NCBI GenBank assembly: GCA_046349215.1
Contig: JAXMCV010000002.1
Span: 310,001-374,000 of the forward strand
Source of the DNA: JAJXWB01 sp046349215
Lineage (GTDB): Bacteria; Pseudomonadota; Alphaproteobacteria; Rhizobiales; Beijerinckiaceae
Length of the DNA: 64,000 nucleotides
Direction of reading: 5' to 3'
Shown piece after piece: positions 8,291 to 16,756 of the stretch (positions within the stretch are counted from its first letter, which is position 1; each line of letters begins with the position of its first letter). Below the pieces are notes generated by a model. It did not search any database. It saw only the letters and a program-made list of their open reading frames with translations, and was not told the DNA's origin. The translations under genes were made by a program, and so were the position numbers.

Positions 8291-9144
8291 GCCGGCCTCC
8301 CGAAGGAGAGGGCGCGGCGCAGGACGACCGATGCCGCCGCGCCCAGGGCCGTTCCGGCGAATTCCAGTTTCGAGGCATGGACCTTTTCGCTCAACGGATC
8401 GCGGACGAGCAGGCCGTCCGTCAGTTTCTCGGCGAGCTTCTGGATCGCAGCAACATTCATGGCGAGACGCAGGTTGCGAACCTGACCGGGAAAGACGGCG
8501 CTTTCGGCGAGCAGCTTCTGCGTGCGTCCGGCAAGCTCGATGATGACGCCGCGCAGCGGACCCGGCGCGCGCGCGTCGCCGAGCATCGCGACGTCCGCAT
8601 CATGCGCCCGCAGCGTGTCTTGCGGGATGTAGACGCGGTCGAGATCGCGATAATCCTTTCCGCAATCCTGCAGGTGATTGATGATCTGCAGCGCGGCGCA
8701 GAGCTTGTCAGAGGCCTGCCACGTCGCGCGGTCCTCGCCGTGCAGGTCGAGCACGTAGCGGCCGACCGGCATGGCCGATAGCCGGCAATAGGCGATGAGA
8801 TCGTCCCAGTCGCGATAACGCTTCTTCGTCACGTCGAGACGGAAGGCGTCGAGCAGGTCGAGCGCGTGCTGCGGCGTCACGCCATGATCGCGCAGCGCGC
8901 GTCGGAGCGGTTCGACGACGGGTTCGGCCGAGTCTTCGCCCGTCAGCGCGGCGCCGAGCGCGTCGAGCAGTTCGAGCTTCTTTTCCGGCGTCAGAGAGGG
9001 ATGATCGGCGACATCGTCGGCCGCGCGCACGAAATTGTAGAAGGCGAGCACGGGCGCGCGATATTTCGGCGCAAGCAGGGCCGCGACGGGAAAATTTTCG
9101 TCCTTGTCCGACTTGCCCGAGGATGCCGCGGCGATCTCGCTCAT
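8287..9144 (-). CDS. hpnC: Hydroxysqualene synthase HpnC
   Basis: 285 residues from the ATG at 9144, which overlaps the hpnA stop by 4 nt; the upstream extension of the open frame is antisense to hpnA. Squalene/phytoene synthase fold. It starts ENFPVAALLAPKYRAPVLAFYNFVR and DDVAD (43-47), the HpnC form of the first Asp motif. The second is LQDCGKDYRDLDRVYIP. HpnC converts presqualene diphosphate to hydroxysqualene. Together with HpnD and HpnE it supplies squalene for hopanoid cyclisation. The cyclase gene (shc) is not in the window. Confidence 0.92.
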   Translation of the reverse strand: MSEIAAASSGKSDKDENFPVAALLAPKYRAPVLAFYNFVRAADDVADHPSLTPEKKLELLDALGAALTGEDSAEPVVEPLRRALRDHGVTPQHALDLLDAFRLDVTKKRYRDWDDLIAYCRLSAMPVGRYVLDLHGEDRATWQASDKLCAALQIINHLQDCGKDYRDLDRVYIPQDTLRAHDADVAMLGDARAPGPLRGVIIELAGRTQKLLAESAVFPGQVRNLRLAMNVAAIQKLAEKLTDGLLVRDPLSEKVHASKLEFAGTALGAAASVVLRRALSFGRPA

Positions 9145-10154
9145 TTGATGTAGCCTGCGCCGCGGAACCAGTCGACGGCGTCGCCCAGCGCTTCGAGATG
9201 CGGACGCGAAACGTAACCAAGCTCCCGGCGCGCCTTGGCGTCGGTGAAGAACATGTATTTCTTCGCCATGCGCAATCCGTCGCGCGTCACGAACGGTTCG
9301 CGGCCTGAAAGGCGCGCGAAGAATTCGGCGCCGATGGCGAGGGGATGCAGCAGGCCCGTCGGCAGGCGGACGCCGGGCGGCTTGCGGCCGACGATGCGCG
9401 CGATCTCGGCGAGTAGTTCGGACAGCGCGACATTGTCGCCGCCGAGGATGTAGCGCTCGCCGATACGGCCCCGTTCGAGCGCGGCGAGGTGTCCCTGCGC
9501 GACATCGTCGACATGCACGATGTTGAGACCGGTGTCGACGAAGGCGGGCATCCGGCCGGACGCGGCTTCCACGATGATGCGGCCGGTCGGCGTCGGCTTG
9601 ATGTCGCGCGGACCGACGGGCGTCGATGGATTGACGATGACGGCTGGCAGGTCGTGGCGCTCGATCATCGTCTCGACCAGGCGCTCGGCCATCACCTTGG
9701 AACGCTTGTAGGCGCCGATCGCCTCGCTTTCCGCCAGCGGTAGCGACTCGTCCGCCAGGCGCCCGTTGGCGGTAGCGAGCGTGGCCACCGAACTCGTGTA
9801 GACGATGCGCTCGACGCCGGCTTCCAGCGCCTCCTCCATCATGATGCGCGCGCCGTCGACGTTGGTGCGGTAGATCTCGCTCGGATCGCGCGCCCACAAC
9901 CGGTAATCGGCCGCGACATGGATCAGATGGCGGACGCCGCGCAGCGCGCGCGCAACGGAATCGCGGTTGCGGATGTCGCCTTCAGCCACCTCGTCGGCGG
10001 GGTCGAGGTTGGCGCGATTGGCGTTCGGCCGCGCGAAGACGCGCACGCGCCAGCCGCGCTCGCGCAACAGGCGGGCGACGGCAGAGCCGACGAAGCCCGT
10101 CGCCCCCGTGACGAGAACGACGCCTTCCGGCGCATTTTCAAGTCCCTGCAACAA
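9141..10154 (-). CDS. hpnA: Hopanoid-associated sugar epimerase HpnA
   Basis: 337 residues, extended SDR fold: VLVTGATGFVGSAVARLL near the N-terminus (GxxGxxG) and the YKRSK active-site YxxxK in ESEAIGAYKRSKVMAERL. Segments such as VAADYRLWARDPSEIYRTNVDGARIMMEEAL and VNPSTPVGPRDIKPTPTGRIIVEAASG match the hopanoid-linked epimerase/dehydratase subfamily. In other bacteria it acts on hopanoid side-chain biosynthesis next to hpnB. Here hpnB, usually the next gene, is absent and hpnC follows directly. It is the first hpn gene of this block, 30 nt after the alpha/beta hydrolase. Confidence 0.9.
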   Translation of the reverse strand: MLQGLENAPEGVVLVTGATGFVGSAVARLLRERGWRVRVFARPNANRANLDPADEVAEGDIRNRDSVARALRGVRHLIHVAADYRLWARDPSEIYRTNVDGARIMMEEALEAGVERIVYTSSVATLATANGRLADESLPLAESEAIGAYKRSKVMAERLVETMIERHDLPAVIVNPSTPVGPRDIKPTPTGRIIVEAASGRMPAFVDTGLNIVHVDDVAQGHLAALERGRIGERYILGGDNVALSELLAEIARIVGRKPPGVRLPTGLLHPLAIGAEFFARLSGREPFVTRDGLRMAKKYMFFTDAKARRELGYVSRPHLEALGDAVDWFRGAGYIK

Positions 10155-10184
10155 GGACGTTCGCTCCCTTCGGAACGCGTAGGG

Positions 10185-11162
10185 TCAGTGCGTCGGCCAG
10201 CCTGCGAGCAGGCCGTTCAGCGCGGAGATGAATGCGATCGGCTGGTCGATCATCACGTGATGCTCGGCGTCGGGAATCTCGAGGCGCGGCGAGCCGGGCG
10301 GCATCAGCGAATGCGTGTAGTCGAAATCGGGCGCCTGCATGAGTTGCGAATTCTCGCCGCGGATCAGCGCGCCGGGGCATTTGATGCGGCCAAGCATGCC
10401 GGTGAGGTCCGGCATGTGGAAGTCGCGCCAGAGATATGGATCGAAGCGCCAGGTCCAGCCGGCGGACCCGTCCTCGGCCTTCGCCGGAATCAGGCCCTCG
10501 CGGGCGATCAGGTCGGCGATGTAGAGATTGTTGCAGGGCTGCAGCGGCGCGAGCCGGAAGCGCGCCAGCGCCGCCTCGAAGGTCGGATAGATGCGATGCG
10601 GATGCAGGCCGCGCGGGCGTTGAGGCTGCGTCCCGCGTTCGCGGCGGCGCTCCTCGCGGCGCTCGGGCGTGAGGAAGGGCGAATCGACAATGACGATGCC
10701 GCCGAAGCGTTCGCCATGCCTGACCGCGGCTTCGGCGAGCGGGAACGAACCGAAGGAATGGCCGACGAGTAGAGGCTTCGCGGTTCCGGCGTAGAGGCCT
10801 GCGGCTTCCGTCGCGGCGACGATCTCGGCGACGAAGGAATCGAGCGTGTAGTCCTTGCGCCAGCCGGACGCGCCCATGCCCGACCACGACATGGCGGCGA
10901 CGCGATAGCGGTCGGCGAAAAACGGCGCGATGAACCTGTACCAGCCGGCATGCGCGCCGTTGCCGTGCAGGAGCAGCAGGCCGGGCCGGCCGACCTCGCC
11001 CCAGGTCAGCAGTTCGATGTCTGCGCCCTGCACCGGAATCTTTCGCTCCTGCGGCCGGCAGGCCACCGCGCGCGTGAACCAGTCCGGCGCGTCCGGGCGG
11101 CGGCCCTCGAAACGCGCGAGCGGCGTCCAGAGCGCCGGGTCTTTGACGGGAGGTGCGTCCAT
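10185..11162 (-). CDS. Alpha/beta-hydrolase fold protein
   Basis: 325 residues. The oxyanion segment is LLLLHGNGAHAGWYRF, the nucleophile elbow is GHSFGS (Ser136), and a late DAEHH probably carries the His. MSWSGMGASG is typical of soluble hydrolases of the epoxide-hydrolase/haloperoxidase type. Substrate is unknown. It lies 30 nt upstream of hpnA on the same strand, so it may open the hopanoid transcript. The divergent promoter region (11163-11323) is shared with the quinone oxidoreductase gene and contains two short palindromes. Confidence 0.85.
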   Translation of the reverse strand: MDAPPVKDPALWTPLARFEGRRPDAPDWFTRAVACRPQERKIPVQGADIELLTWGEVGRPGLLLLHGNGAHAGWYRFIAPFFADRYRVAAMSWSGMGASGWRKDYTLDSFVAEIVAATEAAGLYAGTAKPLLVGHSFGSFPLAEAAVRHGERFGGIVIVDSPFLTPERREERRRERGTQPQRPRGLHPHRIYPTFEAALARFRLAPLQPCNNLYIADLIAREGLIPAKAEDGSAGWTWRFDPYLWRDFHMPDLTGMLGRIKCPGALIRGENSQLMQAPDFDYTHSLMPPGSPRLEIPDAEHHVMIDQPIAFISALNGLLAGWPTH

Positions 11163-11259
11163 ATCCCTAGTTCGCAGCGGGCCGCCGGGGCGTCAAGCCG
11201 GCGTTTCCGGCGGGCGGAAAGCTCAGCCGGCCGTCCCGATATCGCTTTGCACTTCCAGA

Positions 11260-11283
11260 AGTTCGAACTAGTTTGTCGGACAA
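11260..11283. promoter_or_regulatory. Two adjacent palindromes in the divergent hydrolase/oxidoreductase promoter
   Basis: AGTTCGAACT (11260-11269) is a perfect 10-nt palindrome. TTGTCGGACAA (11273-11283) is a perfect 5-1-5 inverted repeat. They lie about 40 nt before the ATG at 11324. The second element shares the pattern TTGTCNNACAA with 36155-36165, in front of another acyl-CoA gene pair. An operator role is inferred. Confidence 0.35.
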
Positions 11284-11323
11284 TCGGAACAAGCGCGGCG
11301 GCAGCCGCGCCCGGAGGAAAAGA

Positions 11324-12319
11324 ATGAAAGCCTTGATCAGCCGTGAAGCGGGCGGCCCTGAAATGCTGCGCCTCGAGGAATTGCCGACGCCGGAAGCCCG
11401 GCCCGGCCACGTCGTGGTCGACGTGAAGGCCTGCGGCGTCAATTATCCGGACGCGCTCATCATTCGCGACATGTACCAGTTCAAGCCGCCGCGGCCGTTC
11501 TCGCCGGGCGGCGAGATTTCCGGGGTGATTTCGGCGGTCGGCGCGGGCGTGACCGGGTTCAAGCCGGGCGACCGCATCCTTGCGTCCTGCGGCTGGGGCG
11601 GCATGGCGCAGCAGGTGGCGCTCGACGCCTCCCGCGCAGTGAAGATCCCCGATTCCATGCCGCACGACGAGGCTGCCGCCTTCCTGATGACCTATGGCAC
11701 GTCGCATCACGCGCTGAAGGACCGCGCGAAAATCAAGAAGGGCGACACGCTTCTGGTGCTGGGCGCGGCGGGCGGCGTCGGCATCGCGGCGGTGGAACTG
11801 GGCGCGGGCTGGGGCGCGCGCGTCATCGCCGCTGTCTCGACGCAGGAAAAGGCCGACTTCTGCATGAAGCACGGCGCGACCGAAACGGTCGTCTATCCGT
11901 CCGGGCCGTTCGACAAGGCCGGCGCGAAGGAACTCGCCGATCTCTTCAAGAAGGCCTGCGGGGCCAATGGCGCGGACGTGATCTACGACGGCGTCGGCGG
12001 CGATTACGCCGAAGCCTCGCTGCGCGCGATCGCATGGGAAGGACGCTTCCTCGTTGTCGGCTTCCCGGCCGGCATTCCGAAACTGCCGCTCAATTTGCCG
12101 CTCCTGAAAGGCTGCGACATTCTCGGCGTGTTCTGGGGCGATTTCGTGCGCCGCAATCCGGCGCACCACCAGGAAAATCTGAAGGACCTGATGGGCCTCT
12201 ACGCCGCCGGCAAGATCAAGCCCTACGTGTCGGAACGCTTCCCGCTCGAACGCGCGGCCGAGTCGATCGACTGGCTGTCGGCGCGCAAGGCGATGGGCAA
12301 GGTGGTCGTGACGATGTGA
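11324..12319 (+). CDS. NADPH:quinone oxidoreductase (MDR superfamily)
   Basis: 331 residues from the ATG at 11324, chosen for its CGGAGGAAAAG site; an in-frame extension to 11273 is poor. Zinc-free MDR reductase: MKALISREAGGPEMLRLEEL, the nucleotide-binding LVLGAAGGVGIAAVELG, and the C-terminal ARKAMGKVVVTM. Members of the NADPH:quinone reductase group reduce quinones or enoyl-CoA/enoyl ketones. Located just before a pair of acyl-CoA dehydrogenases, so it may act on an alpha,beta-unsaturated acyl intermediate. No structural zinc cysteine cluster is seen, which separates it from classical alcohol dehydrogenases. Confidence 0.9.
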   Translation: MKALISREAGGPEMLRLEELPTPEARPGHVVVDVKACGVNYPDALIIRDMYQFKPPRPFSPGGEISGVISAVGAGVTGFKPGDRILASCGWGGMAQQVALDASRAVKIPDSMPHDEAAAFLMTYGTSHHALKDRAKIKKGDTLLVLGAAGGVGIAAVELGAGWGARVIAAVSTQEKADFCMKHGATETVVYPSGPFDKAGAKELADLFKKACGANGADVIYDGVGGDYAEASLRAIAWEGRFLVVGFPAGIPKLPLNLPLLKGCDILGVFWGDFVRRNPAHHQENLKDLMGLYAAGKIKPYVSERFPLERAAESIDWLSARKAMGKVVVTM

Positions 12320-12335
12320 CGTTCGCGCTGGGAGC

Positions 12336-12462
12336 GTCATGCCCGCGCTTGTCGCGGGCATCCACGCCGGCCCGGGCGGCGAAGGACGACGAACAGACAC
12401 GCTTCACGACAAGGCACGTGAAGCCGGTCGGCGTGGATGGCCGGAACAAGTCCGGCCATGAC
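12336..12462. repeat. Intergenic inverted repeat, family A (two hairpin arms of about 33 nt)
   Basis: Left arm 12336-12368 (starting GTCATGCCCGCG, ending ATCCACGCC) is an imperfect inverted copy of 12430-12462. Each arm carries its own small hairpin of the form GCCCGCG..CGCGGGC or GGCCGGA..TCCGGCC. A similar unit is at 16675-16752. The layout resembles REP doublets or a miniature non-autonomous element. Confidence 0.7.
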
Positions 12463-12489
12463 GCGGAGAGGATCGAGGGAGCAAGAAAC

Positions 12490-13671
12490 GTGACCGATCT
12501 CGAAACATTCCGGCGCGAGACGCGCGCCTGGCTGGAAGCCAATTGCCCGGCCGAAATGCGGACGCCTCCGGACGACGAGGAAGATCGCTGCTGGGGCGGT
12601 CGCAACTTCAAGTTCAAGAGCGAAGCGCAGAAGGTCTGGATGCAGCGCATGGCCGAGCGCGGCTGGACCGTGCCGGACTGGCCTAGGGAATATGGCGGCG
12701 GCGGTCTCTCCAAGGACGAAACGAAAATCCTGCGCGAAGAGATGCGGGCGCTGAAGTGCCGCTCGCCGCTGGATTCGTTCGGCATCTGGATGCTCGGGCC
12801 GGCGCTTCTGAAATACGGCAATGAAGCCCAGAAGAATGAGCACCTGCCGAAGATCGCGCGCGGCGAAATCCGCTGGTGCCAGGGCTATTCGGAACCGGGC
12901 GCCGGCTCCGACCTCGCCTCGCTGCAGACGAAGGCCGAGGACAAGGGCGATCATTATCTCGTCAACGGTTCGAAGATCTGGACGAGCTACGCCAATTACG
13001 CCGACTGGATCTTCTGCCTCGTGCGCACCGATTTTTCGGCGAAGAAGCACGAAGGCATTTCGTTCCTCCTGTTCGACATGACGACGCCGGGCGTCACGAC
13101 CAAGCCGATCCTGCTGATTTCGGGCAAGTCGCCGTTCTGCGAGACGTTCTTCACCGACGTGAAGGTTCCGAAGGAAAATCTCGTCTACACGCTGAACAAG
13201 GGCTGGGACGTCGCCAAGTACCTGCTGACGCACGAACGCGACATGATCGGCGGCATGGGGCTCGGCGGATCGGGTCGACCGCTCGGCCAGATCGCCGCCG
13301 ACAGCGTCGGGACGGAAGACGGACGGCTCGCCGATCCGGTGTTGCGCACCGATATCGCGCGGTTCGACGTGGACGCCTGGGCGTTTTCGTTGGCCATGGA
13401 GCGCGCCGGCGATCTCGCCAAGGCGAAGCAGGCGCATCCCGCCTATTCGTCCTTCCTGAAATATTACGGCACGGAACTGAACAAGCGCCGGCACGAACTG
13501 ATCGTCTCGTCGCTGGGTTCCGACGGCCTCGAATGGGAAAGCGCACGCTCGCAAGAGGGCGACGCGCCGCGCGCATGGCTGCGCACCAAGGCGAATTCGA
13601 TCGAGGGCGGCACCAGCGAAGTGCAGCTCAACATCATTTCCAAGCGCATTCTCGACCTGCCGGGGGCGTGA
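12490..13671 (+). CDS. Acyl-CoA dehydrogenase, Glu-bearing subunit of a pair
   Basis: 393 residues from the GTG at 12490 (GAGGGAG upstream). ACAD fold: WCQGYSEPGAGSDLASL (FAD/substrate loop), WTSYANYADWIFCLVRTD, and C-terminal EGGTSEVQLNIISKRILDLPG. Helix G reads LLTHERDMIGG, with Glu249-Arg250 at the position of the catalytic Glu in isovaleryl-CoA-type dehydrogenases. The next gene (13797) is a second ACAD lacking this Glu. That is the pattern of alpha2beta2 acyl-CoA dehydrogenases known from actinobacterial steroid side-chain degradation. It oxidises an acyl-CoA to the 2-enoyl-CoA with FAD; the substrate is unknown. Confidence 0.9.
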   Translation: MTDLETFRRETRAWLEANCPAEMRTPPDDEEDRCWGGRNFKFKSEAQKVWMQRMAERGWTVPDWPREYGGGGLSKDETKILREEMRALKCRSPLDSFGIWMLGPALLKYGNEAQKNEHLPKIARGEIRWCQGYSEPGAGSDLASLQTKAEDKGDHYLVNGSKIWTSYANYADWIFCLVRTDFSAKKHEGISFLLFDMTTPGVTTKPILLISGKSPFCETFFTDVKVPKENLVYTLNKGWDVAKYLLTHERDMIGGMGLGGSGRPLGQIAADSVGTEDGRLADPVLRTDIARFDVDAWAFSLAMERAGDLAKAKQAHPAYSSFLKYYGTELNKRRHELIVSSLGSDGLEWESARSQEGDAPRAWLRTKANSIEGGTSEVQLNIISKRILDLPGA

Positions 13672-13690
13672 AAACGTCATGACAACAGCC

Positions 13691-13770
13691 GTCATTGCGA
13701 GCGCAGCGAAGCAATCCAGAGTCGGGACGTGGCTCTGGATTGCTTCGTCGCTGCGCTCTTCGCAAATGAC
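13691..13770. repeat. Intergenic inverted repeat, family B, copy 1
   Basis: GTCATTGCGAGCGCAGCGAA (from 13691) continues to GCAATCCAGA and is mirrored by TCTGGATTGCTTCG to AAATGAC (13734-13770). The second copy, at 33670-33779, has the same ends (GTCATTGCGAGCG / CGCAATGAC). Both copies lie between acyl-CoA dehydrogenase genes on the same strand. Confidence 0.8.
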
Positions 13771-13796
13771 GAGACAGATGCATCGGAGTTAAGACA

Positions 13797-14933
13797 GTGG
13801 CTCTCGTCCTCAACGAAGAACAATCCATGCTGCGGGATTCGGCGCGCGGTCTGATCGGCGACCGCGCCCCCATCGCGCATCTGCGCAAGCTGCGCGACAG
13901 TCGCGATCCGCTCGGCTATTCGCGCGAACTCTGGAAGGAATTCGCTGAAATGGGCTTCGCCGGCATTCTCGTGCCGGAGGATAACGGCGGTTCGGCGCTC
14001 GGCCATGTCGAGGCCGGCGTCGTCATGGAAGAGATCGGGCGCAATCTGACGCCCTCGCCCTTCCTGTCGACGGCGCTGCTCGGCGTCACCGCCTTGAAGA
14101 AAGCGGGCGGCGCGCGCGCCGGCGAACTCCTGTCGAAGATCGCCGCAGGCGACCTGCTCACCGCGTTCGCCTGCGACGAGAAGCCGAGGCATACGCCCAA
14201 GCACGTCGAGACGAAGGCTACGCGCGCCGGCAACGGCTTCACGCTGAACGGCGCCAAGACATTCGTCGTCGACGGCAATGTCGCCGATCTTCTGATCGTC
14301 ACGGCGCGCACGGCTGGCGGCGTCGACGACAAGGCAGGTATTACCGTGCTACTCGTCGACGCCAAGGCCAAGGGCGTGAACGTCGAGCGCACGATCATGG
14401 TCGACGCGCACAATGCGGCGCGCATCACGTTCGACAATGTCGCGGTCGATGCCGACGCCGTGCTCGGCGAGATCGACGGCGGCGCGCCGCTGGTCGAGGC
14501 GATCCTGAACGTCGGCCGTGCGGCGGTCGCCAGCGAACTCGTCGGCGTGAGCGAGGAAGGCTTCGGGCGGACCGTCGCCTATCTCAAGGAGCGCAAGCAG
14601 TTCGGCAAGACGATCGGCGAGTTCCAGGGGCTGCAGCACCGCATCTCGCATCTCTATTGCGAACTGGAAGTGACGCGCGCCGCCGTGCTGAAATCGCTGC
14701 AGATGCTCGACGCCGATTTCGAGAAGGCTATTCCCTTTGTGGCGCTCGCCAAGGCGCGCGCCAGCGCCTCCGCCAATCTTGCCGTGCAGGAAGCCGTGCA
14801 GATGCACGGCGGCATCGGCATGACGGATGAGGTAGACATCGGCCTGTTCATGAAGCGCGCGCGCGTCGGCCAGGAATTGTTCGGCGATTCACGCTTCCAC
14901 AGCGATCGGATCGCACGCTTCAGGGGGTATTGA
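13797..14933 (+). CDS. Acyl-CoA dehydrogenase, Glu-less partner subunit
   Basis: 378 residues, GTG start at 13797 with GGAG 8 nt upstream. ACAD fold: GFAGILVPEDNGGSALG, RKQFGKTIGEFQGLQHRISHL and VQMHGGIGMTDEVDIGLFMKRA. At the helix-G position where isovaleryl-type enzymes have Glu-Arg it reads NVGRAAVA (Gly240-Arg241), so the catalytic Glu is missing. It is therefore probably the structural or FAD-sharing partner of the upstream dehydrogenase. The two are separated by a 126-nt gap filled with an inverted repeat, which may lower its expression relative to the partner. Confidence 0.9.
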   Translation: MALVLNEEQSMLRDSARGLIGDRAPIAHLRKLRDSRDPLGYSRELWKEFAEMGFAGILVPEDNGGSALGHVEAGVVMEEIGRNLTPSPFLSTALLGVTALKKAGGARAGELLSKIAAGDLLTAFACDEKPRHTPKHVETKATRAGNGFTLNGAKTFVVDGNVADLLIVTARTAGGVDDKAGITVLLVDAKAKGVNVERTIMVDAHNAARITFDNVAVDADAVLGEIDGGAPLVEAILNVGRAAVASELVGVSEEGFGRTVAYLKERKQFGKTIGEFQGLQHRISHLYCELEVTRAAVLKSLQMLDADFEKAIPFVALAKARASASANLAVQEAVQMHGGIGMTDEVDIGLFMKRARVGQELFGDSRFHSDRIARFRGY

Positions 14934-14938
14934 ATAGT

Positions 14939-15045
14939 CCCTCATCCTGAGGAGCGCCGAAGGCGCGTCTCGAAGGATGCACAAGATTGGCGCGAGCCCT
15001 CCATGCTTCGAGACGCTTGCTTCGCAGGCTCCTCAGCATGAAGGG
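14939..15045. repeat. Intergenic inverted repeat, family C
   Basis: CCCTCATCCTGAGGAGC (from 14939) with CGTCTCGAAGGATG is mirrored by CATGCTTCGAGACG and GCTCCTCAGCATGAAGGG, ending at 15045. It fills the space between convergent genes (stops at 14933 and 15055), so its hairpins may also act as a transcription barrier. Confidence 0.75.
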
Positions 15046-15054
15046 CGCGGACTC

Positions 15055-15846
15055 TCACTTCCTCGGCTTGGCGAAGGGATGCGTCGACGACAATCCGCCG
15101 TCGACCGGGAACGCCTGGCCGTTGACGTAGGACGCTTCGTCGCTCGCAAGAAACAGCGCCATTGCGGCGATCTCTTCCGGACGTCCTGCGCGCTGCAGCG
15201 GATTGAGCTGGCCGATCTTGCCATCCGTGCCGCGCGAGCGCGCCATGTCGAAGATCGGTTTCGTCATGCCGGTCTCTATCAGTCCCGGGCAGATCGCGTT
15301 GACGCGCACGCCCGTGCCGATCAGCGCATTCGCCGCAGTCTGCACCAGCGCGATGACGCCGGCTTTGCTGGCCGAATAGGCGACGCCGCCGGCATTGGCG
15401 CGCAGCGCCGCGACCGAGGCCGTGCAGACGATGGAGCCGGCGCCTTGCCTGATCATGTGGGGCGCGGCGTATTTGATCGCCATGAACGGCCCAAGCAGGT
15501 TGATCCGAAGGATCTCGTTGAAGTTCTCGACCGTGATGTCCAGCAGCGACGTCAGCCCGCCGCTGATGCCGGCATTGGCGTAGACCACGTCGAGCCTGCC
15601 GAAGGTCTTTACCGCCAGCTCGATCAGCTTCTGCACGTCCTTCTCGCTGCCGGCGTCCATCGCCAGCGCCTCGGCGGCGTGGCCTGATTTCTGGATCATC
15701 TCCAGCGTCTGGTTCAGGCCTTCCTCGGCTCGGTCGGCGATGAGGAGCCGCGCGCCTTCCTTCGCGTAGAGAATGGCGCTGGCGCGGCCGATGCCGCTGC
15801 CCGCGCCCGTCACGATCGCCGCCTTGCCCTGTAGCCGTCCTGTCAT
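15055..15846 (-). CDS. SDR-family oxidoreductase
   Basis: 263 residues, classical SDR. The N-terminal motif is TGAGSGIGRA, then NAGIS, and the active-site Tyr/Lys lie in YSASKAGVIAL. The C-terminus FLASDEASYVNGQAFPVDGG is typical of 3-ketoacyl reductase/glucose dehydrogenase-like SDRs. A strong site (CAGGAGGAAATC) precedes the ATG at 15846. Substrate cannot be read from sequence; its place among acyl-CoA genes suggests a hydroxyacyl or alcohol intermediate. Confidence 0.9.
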   Translation of the reverse strand: MTGRLQGKAAIVTGAGSGIGRASAILYAKEGARLLIADRAEEGLNQTLEMIQKSGHAAEALAMDAGSEKDVQKLIELAVKTFGRLDVVYANAGISGGLTSLLDITVENFNEILRINLLGPFMAIKYAAPHMIRQGAGSIVCTASVAALRANAGGVAYSASKAGVIALVQTAANALIGTGVRVNAICPGLIETGMTKPIFDMARSRGTDGKIGQLNPLQRAGRPEEIAAMALFLASDEASYVNGQAFPVDGGLSSTHPFAKPRK

Positions 15847-15949
15847 GATTTCCTCCTGTCATGCAAAACTAGACCAGCGGCGAGGCCCGCGAAAGCTTGC
15901 GCGCCGGGCGGCGCCCGCCTACGAAAAGACAGGTTTGAGGAGACCGCCC

Positions 15950-16663
15950 GTGACGCAGCCGACCGGCACCGCCTTCAGTTCGACCCACAGGCCGCTCGGC
16001 CTCGAGGAATTCGTTTCCACGCGCTTCTGGTGGGTGAGGCATGCGCCGGTGCGCGACGACGGCGGCTGCATCTACGGACAGCGCGATCTGCCCTGCGATT
16101 GCAGCGAGACGCACGTGTTCGACGCCGTGGCGCGCGTCCTGCCGCACAAGGCCTTGTGGGTGACGAGCAATTTGACGCGCGCAAAGCAGACCGCAGAGGC
16201 GATCTTCAAGGCCGGCCATCCCGATGCGAAGGGCAATGCGCCGATCCCGATGGCCGAATTCGCCGAACAGCATCTCGGCGACTGGCAGGGTCTCAACCGC
16301 GCGGAATTCTTCCGCAATGTGAAACCGTCGCCGGCCGGCCACTGGTTCAACGCGCCGGAAGAGCGTGCGCCGAACGGCGAGAGCTTCGTCGACCTGATCG
16401 ACCGCACGCGCGCCGGCATCGGCAAGCTGGTCGCCGCGCATCCCGCGCGCGACATTGTCGTCGTCGCGCATGGCGGCACGATCCGCGCGGCGATCGGCAT
16501 TGCGCTCGGGCTGAAGCCGATCGGCATGATGGCGTTCACGACCGACAATTGCTCGGTCACGCGGCTCGATCATCTCGACAATGGCGCAGAAAGCGGCTGG
16601 CGCGTGGCGATGGTCAATCACCAGCCATGGGCCGGCGCGGCGTCAGAATCGAAACTCGCCTGA
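15950..16663 (+). CDS. Histidine phosphatase family protein (phosphoglycerate-mutase-like)
   Basis: 237 residues from the GTG at 15950, with TTTGAGGAG upstream. The phosphohistidine motif is WWVRHAPVRDD (RHxx), the second catalytic His lies in VVVAHGGTIRAAIG, and EFAEQHLGDWQGLNRAEF is the family's acid segment. Members remove phosphate from small metabolites such as alpha-ribazole phosphate or sugar phosphates. No cobalamin genes are nearby, so the substrate is open. Convergent with the serine hydrolase gene. Confidence 0.88.
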   Translation: MTQPTGTAFSSTHRPLGLEEFVSTRFWWVRHAPVRDDGGCIYGQRDLPCDCSETHVFDAVARVLPHKALWVTSNLTRAKQTAEAIFKAGHPDAKGNAPIPMAEFAEQHLGDWQGLNRAEFFRNVKPSPAGHWFNAPEERAPNGESFVDLIDRTRAGIGKLVAAHPARDIVVVAHGGTIRAAIGIALGLKPIGMMAFTTDNCSVTRLDHLDNGAESGWRVAMVNHQPWAGAASESKLA

Positions 16664-16674
16664 CATCCACGAAT

Positions 16675-16752
16675 GTCATCCCCGCGAACGCGGGGATCCA
16701 GAGCAAGAGCGCAGGCGCCTGCAACTGGATGCCCGCTTTCGCGGGCATGCCA
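16675..16752. repeat. Intergenic inverted repeat, family A, between convergent genes
   Basis: GTCATCCCCGCGAACGCGGG (from 16675) through ATCCAG is mirrored by CTGGATGCCCGC..GCGGGCATGCC ending at 16752. Both arms form their own hairpin. It lies between stops at 16663 and 16757 and may serve as a bidirectional terminator. Confidence 0.7.
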
Positions 16753-16756
16753 ATTC

